Assembly (NCBI GenBank): GCA_910584235.1
Contig: CAJTZD010000060.1
Coordinates: 1-21,905 of the forward strand
Reading direction: 5' to 3'
Origin: an uncultured Acetatifactor sp.
GTDB lineage: Bacteria; Bacillota; Clostridia; Lachnospirales; Lachnospiraceae
DNA: 21,905 nt
How positions within the stretch are numbered: the stretch's first letter is position 1; each line of letters starts with the position of its first letter. The position numbers were made by a program, and so were the translations under genes. Below, in pieces: positions 1 to 5,315 of the stretch. The notes under the pieces are model-generated. The model saw only the letters and a program-made list of their open reading frames with translations, searched no databases and was not told the origin of the DNA.

Positions 1-122
1 AGGGAACGGCAAAATTTTTTACACTTCTTTTACTTCTTTATATCACATGAGCAAATGGCAAGGGTATATAATACACTATACTGTTTTCTCTGTTAAGCCA
101 AGACACGTTATATTAATCATTT

Positions 123-147
123 GCAACCCCTAACCGGGTTGCTTTTT
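123..147 (+). terminator. Rho-independent terminator (repeat copy 1)
   Basis: The stem GCAACCC (123-129) pairs with GGGTTGC (136-142) across a six-base loop, followed by a run of five T. It would end transcription of whatever lies left of the window. The same hairpin recurs at 2679-2698. Confidence 0.75.
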
Positions 148-193
148 AATGCTTTCGTATTCTGCAGAAACTTCCAATGAAAGTTTCTTTCCC

Positions 194-221
194 TTAGTAG
201 TATTTTACTATAGTATATACT
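194..221 (+). promoter_or_regulatory. Sigma-A-like promoter in repeat copy 1
   Basis: TTAGTA (194-199) and TATACT (216-221) are separated by 16 bp and lie just upstream of an RBS and the ATG at 244. Overlapping inverted elements (TAGTA-TTT-TACTA and TACTATAGTA) could be an operator, but I cannot assign a regulator. Confidence 0.5.
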
Positions 222-243
222 TTAGAAAGGGAGAGTAAGTCGT

Positions 244-366
244 ATGAAATGGAAAAGAAAAGGAAAGCAAGTTTTTGCGATGATGCTTGCTGTAGCGACT
301 CTGTTAAGCGGTTGTGCGCCTAATGGTATTGTTTTTAGATGGGGTTACACTTGTGATTACACTTAG
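244..366 (+). pseudogene. Truncated lipoprotein gene (40 aa, signal peptide only)
   Basis: The ATG follows a good RBS (GAAAGGGAG) inside the repeated module. The peptide has a charged N-terminus (MKWKRKGKQ), a hydrophobic stretch and a lipobox ending LLSGC, so it should be exported and lipidated. After the cysteine only about 16 residues follow before the TAG at 364, and they resemble no mature domain. I infer that this is the 5' end of a lipoprotein gene cut by the rearrangement that brought in the integrase remnant beside it. A genuine small lipoprotein is possible, because transcription and translation signals look intact. Confidence 0.6.
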
Positions 367-375
367 TAGGGAGGT

Positions 376-440
376 GCTGGAAATCCTTTCTTTATGCGGT
401 TTCTAAGTACGGTATTGGGTTCGAGTCCCGTCTATCGCTC
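376..440 (+). other. tRNA-3'-end-like sequence, possible attachment site remnant
   Basis: Bases 417-440 contain a T-loop-like GGGTTCGAGTCCC with a partly paired T stem, followed by what could be the 3' half of an acceptor stem. No matching 5' half is visible, so this is not a complete tRNA. An 11-base direct repeat CTTTCTTTATG sits at 386-396 and 440-450. The integrase tail on the minus strand ends exactly here, which is where an att core would be expected for an element inserted in a tRNA 3' end. The assignment is inference. Confidence 0.3.
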
Positions 441-662
441 TTTCTTTATGTAGCGGAATCCCATAAAACGTGGGGTTCCGCTGTTTTTTGTGTGTCTAAA
501 ATTCTGTAGACAGTTGTAGACAGTACGAATGTTCTGCTCTAATGCTTTCGCCATAAGGTCATAGGTCTGGCTTTCCGTCAGGGGATTGTAGATATAGCCC
601 AGTGTCGTATTCAGGTTGTTGTGCCCCTGCGTCTGCCTTTTTTGCCGGCGGGGTAATCGCAA
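432..662 (-). pseudogene. Tyrosine recombinase (integrase) C-terminal remnant
   Basis: The minus-strand frame encodes the C-terminal end of a phage/ICE-type tyrosine integrase. The segment GHNNLNTTLGYIYN matches the conserved GHSxxxTTxxYxY region that carries the second catalytic histidine and the catalytic tyrosine, followed by the usual helical tail (PLTESQTYDLMAKAL). The catalytic core and N-terminal arm- and core-binding domains are absent. The residues before GH (RRQKRQTQ) do not look like integrase, so the gene is broken at about 640-650. It cannot be an active recombinase. Its 3' end runs over the hairpin at 452-482 and stops beside the tRNA-like sequence, as expected for the int-att end of an integrated element. 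Confidence 0.7.
452..488 (+). terminator. Rho-independent terminator
   Basis: AGCGGAATCCC (452-462) pairs perfectly with GGGGTTCCGCT (472-482, one G-T) and is followed by GTTTTTT on the plus strand. It lies directly after the tRNA-like 3' end and may be the original tRNA terminator. It is embedded in the end of the integrase remnant on the other strand. Confidence 0.65.
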
Positions 663-845
663 GGGTGCGCAGCATCTTCATTATACTTGTTCTCTCTTTG
701 TTGACATAAGCGTATCAAGGCGCTTTCCGCCCATCTGTTATTATGGACACACGCTTCAACAGGCAAGTGCCATATTGATTGTGCTGTCCACATGCACACC
801 CCAGCCGGACTTTCCGTAGCCAGGCTAAGCAGGCATGAAGCCGCA

Positions 846-1028
846 TCAAGGTTCAGGGGATTCCGGCTCCATATTATCAAGGGCGTATTCACATGCCTGG
901 ATGACAAAGGCGGAGAATGTGACATCATTGTCCTTGATTGCATCGTCTATCCTCTCTATCAGGGAAAGCGGAAAACGGATTGTCTTGTTCTCGCTCTCTT
1001 TTTTGTTGGGTCTAATCTGAAAAGCCAT
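846..1028 (-). CDS. Small ribbon-helix-helix (RHH) DNA-binding protein
   Basis: A 60-aa protein with an excellent ribosome binding site (AAAGGAGG, 8 bp before the ATG on the minus strand). After a basic N-terminus (MAFQIRPNKKESE) the pattern NKTIRFPLSLIERIDDAI then NDVTFSAFVIQACEYAL fits a ribbon-helix-helix fold: a short beta strand followed by two helices, as in CopG/Arc-type regulators. Such proteins bind DNA as dimers and often repress their own promoter or act in plasmid/ICE maintenance. It points toward the integrase remnant, so it is probably a surviving regulator of the same decayed element. The 1061-1126 region just upstream of it carries repeated inverted TGCAAT elements, which would suit autoregulation. 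The exact family is unassigned. Confidence 0.65.
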   Translation of the reverse strand: MAFQIRPNKKESENKTIRFPLSLIERIDDAIKDNDVTFSAFVIQACEYALDNMEPESPEP

Positions 1029-1060
1029 GTCCGATACCTCCTTTTATCAGCTTGATTGTA

Positions 1061-1126
1061 TTGCATTCCGGACAAATAGTATGCAATACGTATTGCAATG
1101 CAAAATACATTGCGATAGAATGCAAG
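1061..1126. promoter_or_regulatory. Palindromic operator cluster upstream of the RHH gene
   Basis: TGCAATACGTATTGCA (1082-1097) is a perfect 16-base palindrome. The half-site TGCAAT/ATTGCA recurs nearby: TTGCAT at 1061-1066, GCAATGCAA at 1096-1104, CATTGC at 1109-1113 and ATGCAAG at 1120-1125. The cluster sits 30-100 bases upstream of the RHH start codon and before the plus-strand lipoprotein gene. Clustered short inverted repeats are typical RHH targets, so autoregulation is inferred. Confidence 0.5.
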
Positions 1127-1148
1127 TATGGAACAGGCAAGATTCCTA

Positions 1149-1178
1149 TTGACAAAAAGTCCGGGGGGGTACTCTATA
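1149..1178 (+). promoter_or_regulatory. Possible promoter of the SH3b-CAP lipoprotein gene
   Basis: TTGACA (1149-1154) is followed 18 bp later by TCTATA (1173-1178), giving a 5' leader of about 50 bases before the ATG at 1238. The spacer contains a run of seven G. The -35 is perfect and the -10 is poor, so the call is tentative. Confidence 0.35.
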
Positions 1179-1237
1179 GGTGGATAAATCCCTGAACGGA
1201 TTTTCGGAGAAAGAATCTCAACGAGGAGGAGACGGAC

Positions 1238-2551
1238 ATGAAGAAGAAAATCGTGACGGCATTGCTAATCACAGCAATGACAGCCAGCGTTTTTGCTGGT
1301 TGCGGAAACAGGATGGAGGGGGACGGCAAGGTGCAGGCCATGGCGGATGCAGAAAGCAGCCAGGACGGGAATGTTGACAGCCGGGAAAGCGGGGCAGAGG
1401 GAACCGGAACTATGGAGTCCGAACCGGAGGAAACGGCGGAACCCACAGAAGAACCATCGGCAGAAGAAACACCGGAGCCTACAGCGGAGCCTGAAACCGG
1501 GGCGGAGGCACCCTCTGACGGGAATGCCGATGAAAGCGGCAGCGTGACGCAGACCGGGCAGTCCGGCAGCGCAGACCAGACAGACGAGGCAGACCAGACG
1601 GACGAGGCAGACCAGACCGGGACAACCACAGGGGAAGAAACAGCAGATTCTCCCTATACCATCAACGAGATGTCGGGTACAATGTATGCCAAGTCCAGTG
1701 TTAATGTGAGAAACCAACCGTCAACGGATGGAGAAAAGGTTGGACGATTGGCTTACGGTCAGGAAGTCATCGTGACGGGGCAGTGCGAAGAAACAGGTTG
1801 GTATCGGATTGAGCTGGATGGTGAAACCGCATTTGTAAGCAATGGCTACATTGTAGCGGAGAAGCCCGCAACCACAACAACTAAGACAGCAAGTGGTAGT
1901 CAGGGTTCTGGCTCCGGTTCCAGTCAGGCATCTAACCAGGGAACAACTAATCCTGAAACAGCCGCTAAGACCGCTGATACAGCAGAAGAGGCTCAACTTT
2001 GCAATGGTGAGTTTGTGGCTCTGCTGAACGCTGACAGACAGGCGATGGGTCTTTCAACTGTAAGCGCCAATGGCACACTGGATTCCAACGCACTTGAGAG
2101 TGCTAAAGCGATTGTGTCCAACTACTCCCATGATGCGCTTGTGTCGACAAGAGGTGGAGCCAACAGAGCTAACATCGGTCAGGGGTACAGTTCAGTTGCA
2201 GAGATATATGCGGCATGGAAAGCCAGTCCGGGTCACTGGGCAGCGATGACAGATGCAGGTTTGCAATACATTTCTGTAGCAAGATGCGGCAACTACTGGG
2301 TATATCTGGGGTATGCGGAGGATGTATTGGCTAACTACACAGATGCTAACGGTAATGTCGATATTGGCGCAGCTGTAGACGATGGGGTAATGAATGAAAT
2401 CGGAACCTACACAGACCCCAACACAGGGCAGAGTCAGACGGTTTACGGTTCAGAGGGAGTTCAGACTGTAGAAGACGCCGTTGCATCTGGAGATATGTCT
2501 CAGGAAGAGGCCGATGCACTCGAAGATATTTTCAATAGTCTCCGCCAATAG
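1238..2551 (+). CDS. SH3b and CAP/SCP domain surface lipoprotein
   Basis: A 437-aa lipoprotein. A signal peptide ends in a VFAGC lipobox (Cys22). Residues 30-140 are an acidic, low-complexity spacer rich in Glu/Pro/Thr, ending in an ADQTDE tandem repeat. Residues about 147-206 form a bacterial SH3 domain (SSVNVRNQPSTDGEKVGRL then GWYRIELDG), which usually binds cell wall. A Ser/Gly/Thr linker (210-250) leads to a CAP/SCP domain (about 255-365), seen in FVALLNADR, the NIGQGYSS strand and AAWKASPGH. CAP domains are secreted and function is unproven in most clostridia. The usual GENIA is ANIGQ here. Start chosen on the GAGGAGG site 8-10 bases upstream. Base use shifts from G/C-rich in the spacer to more A/T-rich from about base 1670, suggesting a chimera. 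A strong terminator follows. Confidence 0.85.
   Translation: MKKKIVTALLITAMTASVFAGCGNRMEGDGKVQAMADAESSQDGNVDSRESGAEGTGTMESEPEETAEPTEEPSAEETPEPTAEPETGAEAPSDGNADESGSVTQTGQSGSADQTDEADQTDEADQTGTTTGEETADSPYTINEMSGTMYAKSSVNVRNQPSTDGEKVGRLAYGQEVIVTGQCEETGWYRIELDGETAFVSNGYIVAEKPATTTTKTASGSQGSGSGSSQASNQGTTNPETAAKTADTAEEAQLCNGEFVALLNADRQAMGLSTVSANGTLDSNALESAKAIVSNYSHDALVSTRGGANRANIGQGYSSVAEIYAAWKASPGHWAAMTDAGLQYISVARCGNYWVYLGYAEDVLANYTDANGNVDIGAAVDDGVMNEIGTYTDPNTGQSQTVYGSEGVQTVEDAVASGDMSQEEADALEDIFNSLRQ
1571..1617 (+). repeat. 18-bp tandem repeat encoding ADQTDE
   Basis: Two full units (1571-1588, 1589-1606), differing at one base, are followed by an 11-base partial third. They encode ADQTDE-ADQTDE-ADQTG in the acidic spacer. 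Such in-frame repeats can change copy number by slippage and alter spacer length without a frameshift. Confidence 0.85.
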
Positions 2552-2561
2552 CATATTGTGT

Positions 2562-2592
2562 AAAAAGCAACCGAACTAAGGTTGCTTTTTTA
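2562..2592 (+). terminator. Terminator after the SH3b-CAP lipoprotein gene
   Basis: AAAAAGCAACC (2562-2572) pairs perfectly with GGTTGCTTTTT (2580-2590) across a seven-base loop, 10 bases after the stop codon. The symmetric A and T tracts could make it work in both directions. Confidence 0.85.
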
Positions 2593-2678
2593 GTATTTAT
2601 ATTTTTGTCATTCATTATGCACTTATTATTTCTTCACTACTTTCTGTTGAACTAAGACGCTTCATTATAAAAGTATCA

Positions 2679-2804
2679 GCAACCCCTAACCGGGTTGCTT
2701 TTTTAATGCTTTCGTATTCTACAGAAACTTCGAATGAAGATTTCTTTCCCTTAGTAGTATTTTACTATATGTATATACTTTAGAAAGGGAGAGTAAATCG
2801 TATG
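2679..2804 (+). repeat. Direct repeat copy 2: terminator + promoter + RBS module
   Basis: Second copy of the 123-246 module. It has the same GCAACCC/GGGTTGC hairpin (2679-2698) with a T-run, the same promoter (TTAGTA 2751-2756, 17 bp, TATACT 2774-2779) and the same GAAAGGGAGAGTAA ribosome binding site, then ATG AAA. Relative to copy 1 the promoter spacer is one base longer. The region between 2592 and 2679 is A/T-rich and shows no gene. Confidence 0.85.
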
Positions 2805-2918
2805 AAAAAGAGACGAACCGACATCAAAAAGGCTATCAAACACATCACTGACAGCCTTTTTGATTATTTTCTCTTTAATTTGCACCATTTTTTGATGTCT
2901 GATACCAAAGACGGATAG
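2802..2918 (+). pseudogene. Short ORF behind repeat copy 2 (38 aa), probable remnant
   Basis: An ATG with a good RBS opens a 38-codon frame beginning MKKRRTDIKKAIKHITDS. It has no signal peptide, unlike the ORF behind copy 1. Codons 8-21 coincide with a long inverted repeat that works as a terminator for the facing gene, so the coding sequence is probably incidental or the stub of a lost gene. No homology is recognised. Confidence 0.3.
2823..2864 (-). terminator. Strong terminator of the minus-strand membrane protein gene
   Basis: A 16-base arm (2823-2838) pairs with 2849-2864 across a 10-base loop. Read on the minus strand every position pairs, including one G-U where the plus strand has an A-C mismatch, so the minus strand is the likely working direction. 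It carries A and T tracts on both sides and lies about 100 bases after the stop of the minus-strand gene. It could also stop the transcript started in repeat copy 2. Confidence 0.75.
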
Positions 2919-2966
2919 TACACGGCAAACTATTCGGTATGTCAAGGAATATTTTAAATTTTTACA

Positions 2967-3608
2967 TCAAATTTTTACAGTACTTATTTGTTCTTCTGAC
3001 TTATCAGACGATATAGTACGCTTGCTTTCGTCGTCGGCCTGACTGGGAGCGGCGAATGAAAGCGCATCTTTGGCCCTGTAGAGCTGGCGCTGGAAGATCC
3101 GGAAATCATCCTCCAGGTATTCAAAAGCCAGAAAAGCGATCTTGCCGCTGCCATATTCGATTACAAAAATCTTGAAAGGATTAAAGTAATAGTATATGGG
3201 TACGGCTATGAGCCCTATGGTCAGCAGGATAGAACAGACCCAGAGTATGGAGTCCATCCCGAAGTAGATATGATCAATGTACTCTACGAACCGCAGGAAG
3301 AAACCCGTCAGCACCGTCAGGAAGACCGCAAAGAACAGCTCCAGCAAAAAGATGCCGCCAAACCGCGTAGTGGAAAACCCCGTACTGATCACATTCTTAA
3401 CATCAATGGTGTAATCTCCCTTTCGGATCCGGTAAGCCCCGTCCGTGTTGTGGAAATAGGTCCCCTTGACATAGATACGCTTGTCTGTCAGCACACAGAA
3501 GTGATCTTTCATAATGCCTTCATCTAAAAATTTGTAAAGAAATCCCTCTCCAAGGATAGCTGCTTTTGTCTCTGCAGCGTCCATAAATAAACTGTTCAGC
3601 TCTGCCAT
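2967..3608 (-). CDS. Membrane protein with PH-like N-terminal domain, function unknown
   Basis: A 213-aa protein. Residues 15-80 (ILGEGFLYKFLDEGIMKDHFCVLTDKRIYVKG) resemble the beta-rich bacterial PH-like domains, with the typical 'vLTdkRiy' strand. Two hydrophobic helices follow (about 85-107 and 118-142), then a second beta-rich stretch (146-165) and a charged Ser/Asp/Lys-rich tail (186-213). This is an integral membrane protein with most of its mass in the cytoplasm. Start: the ATG at 3608 has GGGGGA about 10 bases upstream. A longer frame with ATG at 3701 would add 31 basic residues but has a weak RBS and would run through a GC hairpin, so I prefer the shorter form. A promoter at 3963-3991 would give it a leader of about 350 bases. 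No specific role is recognised. Confidence 0.7.
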   Translation of the reverse strand: MAELNSLFMDAAETKAAILGEGFLYKFLDEGIMKDHFCVLTDKRIYVKGTYFHNTDGAYRIRKGDYTIDVKNVISTGFSTTRFGGIFLLELFFAVFLTVLTGFFLRFVEYIDHIYFGMDSILWVCSILLTIGLIAVPIYYYFNPFKIFVIEYGSGKIAFLAFEYLEDDFRIFQRQLYRAKDALSFAAPSQADDESKRTISSDKSEEQISTVKI

Positions 3609-3671
3609 ATTTTGAATTCCCCCTGCCTTTTCGGCCTTTCTCCTTTTTATAGTCTCACTTAGAACATCCCG

Positions 3672-3693
3672 GGCGGCGGAGCGCTCCACCGCC
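3672..3693 (-). other. GC-rich hairpin in the leader of the membrane protein gene
   Basis: An almost perfect 22-base inverted repeat, two 11-base arms with no spacer. On the minus strand the only non-Watson-Crick position is a G-U pair, on the plus strand an A-C mismatch, so it probably acts in the minus-strand RNA. It lies 64 bases upstream of the preferred start codon. Confidence 0.5.
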
Positions 3694-3718
3694 AAGGACA
3701 TTCAGGTGAGAATCAAGA

Positions 3719-3756
3719 ACGAGGTGTCAAGTATGCGTCCACACTTTTCACCTCGT
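3719..3756 (-). other. Stem-loop in the leader of the membrane protein gene
   Basis: ACGAGGTG (minus strand, from 3756) pairs with CACCTCGT (to 3719). Inside, AAGTGTG pairs with CATACTT with one G-U across a GACG loop, leaving an AA/GA internal loop. The T-content after the stem (TTCTTGATTCT) is too broken for a confident terminator, but attenuation is possible. Confidence 0.5.
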
Positions 3757-3806
3757 GTATATCATAAGGCTTACAGATGGCAGAGTCCCGTACACCGCAA
3801 AAGGCA

Positions 3807-3835
3807 TTGTATTTTTACCACAAATACGTTATAAT
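3807..3835 (+). promoter_or_regulatory. Strong sigma-A promoter, plus strand, for the ATPase operon
   Basis: TTGTAT (3807-3812), a 17-bp spacer and a perfect TATAAT (3830-3835). Transcription would start near 3842 and run through three hairpins for about 215 bases before the first gene at 4056. The -10 lies within one arm of the long inverted repeat shared with the facing promoter. Confidence 0.7.
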
Positions 3836-3955
3836 ACCAATGTGTGTATCGCAGACTCGTTCTGTATCGTGTGGTAGCTAACTCTACCAACCTTGCCACA
3901 GGGAGCTGCAACTTCCTGTGGTGGTACACCGACATTATTACGTCCTTGTATTCTC
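3817..3955 (-). ncRNA. Candidate structured RNA or leader element
   Basis: A long closing helix joins the two ends: 3826-3835 pairs with 3934-3943 (9 of 10 positions) and, read as minus-strand RNA, extends outward with G-U pairs. Within it lie GTGTATC/GGTACAC (3844-3850/3923-3929), CAGA/TCTG (3853-3856/3861-3864), TGGTAG/CTACCA (3872-3877/3884-3889) and CCACAGG/CCTGTGG (3896-3902/3915-3921). Several outer wobble pairs exist only on the minus strand, which has its own promoter ending just outside. It could be a free small RNA or the 5' leader of the membrane protein gene. I do not recognise an Rfam class: it lacks T-box, 6S and common riboswitch signatures. Confidence 0.45.
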
Positions 3956-3962
3956 GATTACT

Positions 3963-3991
3963 ATCTTACCATACTTTGTCCGTTTATACAA
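3963..3991 (-). promoter_or_regulatory. Sigma-A promoter, minus strand, facing the ATPase promoter
   Basis: On the minus strand, TTGTAT (3991-3986), a 17-bp spacer and TAAGAT (3968-3963) predict a start near 3955. This is at the outer edge of the folded element. Its transcript and that of the plus promoter at 3807-3835 would overlap by about 110 bases. Confidence 0.6.
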
Positions 3992-4055
3992 GTAGCAAAA
4001 GATTATAAATGAAATATTATCTGAAAATATTTGCAGAAAGGGGGTTGTGAGCGGT

Positions 4056-4292
4056 ATGAATGGCATAAATGCGGCGTCTATGTTAAAGCTGATGGCAGCA
4101 AGAAATCAGTTCAACCAGAATCATCCGAAGTTCGGAGCTTTTTTGAAAGCGGTATTTTCCGGGAGAATAGAAGAAGGAACCGTAATTGAACTCAGTGTCA
4201 CCAGGCCCGGCGAAGAGCCTGTTACCACAAATATCAAGGTACAGCAGTCGGATCTGGATCTGCTGGAGGAATTAAAGGAGGTGATGAGATGA
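4056..4292 (+). CDS. Small protein of unknown function, partner of the ATPase
   Basis: A 78-aa protein. An N-terminal helical half (MNGINAASMLKLMAARNQF then HPKFGAFLKAVFSG) is followed by a beta-like segment (GTVIELSVTRPGEEPVTTNIKV) and a C-terminal acidic helix (DLDLLEELKEVMR). There is no signal peptide or membrane segment. ATG 4056 is preferred: AAAGGGGG lies about 11 bases upstream, whereas the in-frame GTG at 4047 is too close to that site. Its stop overlaps the ATPase start by four bases (ATGA), so the two are translationally coupled and probably made in fixed ratio. I recognise no family. An adaptor or inhibitor of the ATPase is inference from gene order only. Confidence 0.75.
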   Translation: MNGINAASMLKLMAARNQFNQNHPKFGAFLKAVFSGRIEEGTVIELSVTRPGEEPVTTNIKVQQSDLDLLEELKEVMR

Positions 4293-5155
4293 TATATCTT
4301 TCACATTTTTCGTTTCCCGACATAGAACAGGAATATAGCTTTCTGATGGGGATTAAGCGGACATGTTACGACACTTTCTATCCGTTTCAGGTGCTCTCGA
4401 AGCATGGGCTGCGGATGCTGGATTTCGAACCGATTACGATTCTCTACGGCGGGAACGGTTCCGGCAAGACCACGGCGCTGAATGTGGTGGCACAGAAAGT
4501 GGGGATTTCCAGGGAGTCCGTATATAACCGGACCGGTTTTTTTGAAGATTATCTGAAGATGTGCGATTTTGAGACCCGGGAGCGGGTGCCGGACAACAGC
4601 CGGATCATTACCAGCGATGATGTGTTCGACTTTGTGCTGAACCTCCGATGTCTCAATGACGGCATTGACGGCAGGCGGGAGGAGCTGTTTGACGAGTATC
4701 TGGAGAATAAGTATTCCCATTTTCGGATGAAGTCTCTGGAGGACTATGAGCAGATGAAAAAGGTCTGCGCCGCCCGCAGCAAGACCCAATCCAAGTATGT
4801 GCGGAGCAATGTGATGGATAATGTACGGGAGCATTCCAACGGCGAGAGTGCTTTCCTCTATTTCTCCGAGAAAGTGCAGGAAAACGGTTTGTATTTGCTG
4901 GACGAGCCGGAGAACAGTCTCTCCCCGTTACGCCAACAGGAGCTTGCGAAGTTCCTGGAGGATTCCGCCAGATTTTTCGGATGCCAGTTCATCATATCCA
5001 CCCATTCGCCTTTTATGCTGGCTATGGGGGGAGCGAAGATTTACGATATGGACGAGGAAGTGGTGGATGTGAAGCGATGGACACAGCTGCCCGGAGTCCA
5101 AACCTACTTTGCTTTTTTTAAGAAGCATGAAAATGAGTTTTTAAATTGCCGGTAA
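4289..5155 (+). CDS. ABC/SMC-like AAA ATPase (OLD/RecF-like type)
   Basis: A 288-aa soluble ATPase of the AAA_21/AAA_15 kind. It has a Walker A motif GGNGSGKTT (54-62), a degenerate ABC signature SNGES (183-187), a Walker B motif LYLLDEPE (201-208) and an H-loop STHSP (His239). The order and the short helical insert between Walker A and signature (about 75-180) match single-domain SMC/RecF-like ATPases rather than transporter subunits, and no membrane component is near. No TOPRIM nuclease domain is fused, unlike OLD proteins. All key ATPase residues appear present, so the enzyme is probably active. The substrate is unknown; related ATPases occur in DNA repair, phage defence and toxin-antitoxin pairs. 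It is coupled to the 78-aa gene before it. Confidence 0.85.
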   Translation: MIYLSHFSFPDIEQEYSFLMGIKRTCYDTFYPFQVLSKHGLRMLDFEPITILYGGNGSGKTTALNVVAQKVGISRESVYNRTGFFEDYLKMCDFETRERVPDNSRIITSDDVFDFVLNLRCLNDGIDGRREELFDEYLENKYSHFRMKSLEDYEQMKKVCAARSKTQSKYVRSNVMDNVREHSNGESAFLYFSEKVQENGLYLLDEPENSLSPLRQQELAKFLEDSARFFGCQFIISTHSPFMLAMGGAKIYDMDEEVVDVKRWTQLPGVQTYFAFFKKHENEFLNCR

Positions 5156-5240
5156 AGGACGCCGATGACCGCCAATACGGCTTTGCTCCGTGCAGCACAG
5201 GATATTTAACATTTTGACAGGTACAAAAAACAAATAAATG

Positions 5241-5270
5241 TGGCAATCCCACGGTTTTTCCATGTATAAT
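5241..5270 (+). promoter_or_regulatory. Probable galK promoter
   Basis: An extended -10 TGTATAAT (5263-5270) is preceded, 18 bp from the hexamer, by TGGCAA (5241-5246). The start site would lie near 5277, about 40 bases before the galK ATG. A perfect TTGACA at 5214-5219 has no good -10 at the right distance. No operator or catabolite-repression box was identified with confidence. Confidence 0.5.
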
Positions 5271-5315
5271 GGATTTTAGATGACAGCGCATAGAAAGGCG
5301 CGGAACGGAGGCAGC

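Larger units (their letters stand above)
123..246 (+). repeat. Direct repeat copy 1: terminator + promoter + RBS module
   Basis: This stretch recurs almost unchanged at 2679-2804, with only scattered substitutions and a one-base indel. In order it holds a GC-rich hairpin with a T-run (123-129/136-142), a spacer, an inverted element TAGTA-N3-TACTA, a sigma-A-like promoter (TTAGTA 194-199, 16 bp, TATACT 216-221), a GAAAGGGAG ribosome binding site and a start codon. Weaker similarity continues about 40 bases further upstream. Both copies end in the start of an open reading frame, so the module looks like a duplicated gene-to-gene junction whose downstream genes were later replaced or truncated. 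The repeat is read directly; its history is inference. Confidence 0.85.

Noticed and set aside
1..122. Coding sequence at the left edge (frame open to a TAA at about 109)
   Set aside because: A/T-rich low-complexity translation and no recognisable protein end; the TATAAT at 67-72 has no matching -35. Nothing is supported here.
376..440. Complete tRNA gene
   Set aside because: Only a T-loop and a possible 3' acceptor half are visible; the 5' half, D-arm and anticodon arm cannot be placed.
611..943. 110-aa minus-strand frame overlapping the integrase remnant and RHH gene
   Set aside because: It overlaps the much better supported RHH gene and has no RBS or recognisable domain; most of 663-845 looks like decayed DNA with no gene.
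1571..1617. CRISPR-like or structural repeat array
   Set aside because: The units are contiguous 18-mers in frame within a coding spacer, with no spacers between them.
1265..1717. Cys/Val/Leu-rich minus-strand frame with repeats over the SH3b-CAP gene
   Set aside because: It mirrors the ADQTDE repeat and acidic spacer of the plus-strand gene.
3817..3955. Reading the folded element as 6S RNA, T-box or a known riboswitch
   Set aside because: It has no T-box sequence, it is multi-branched rather than a 6S-type rod with one central bubble, and no conserved riboswitch core was recognised.
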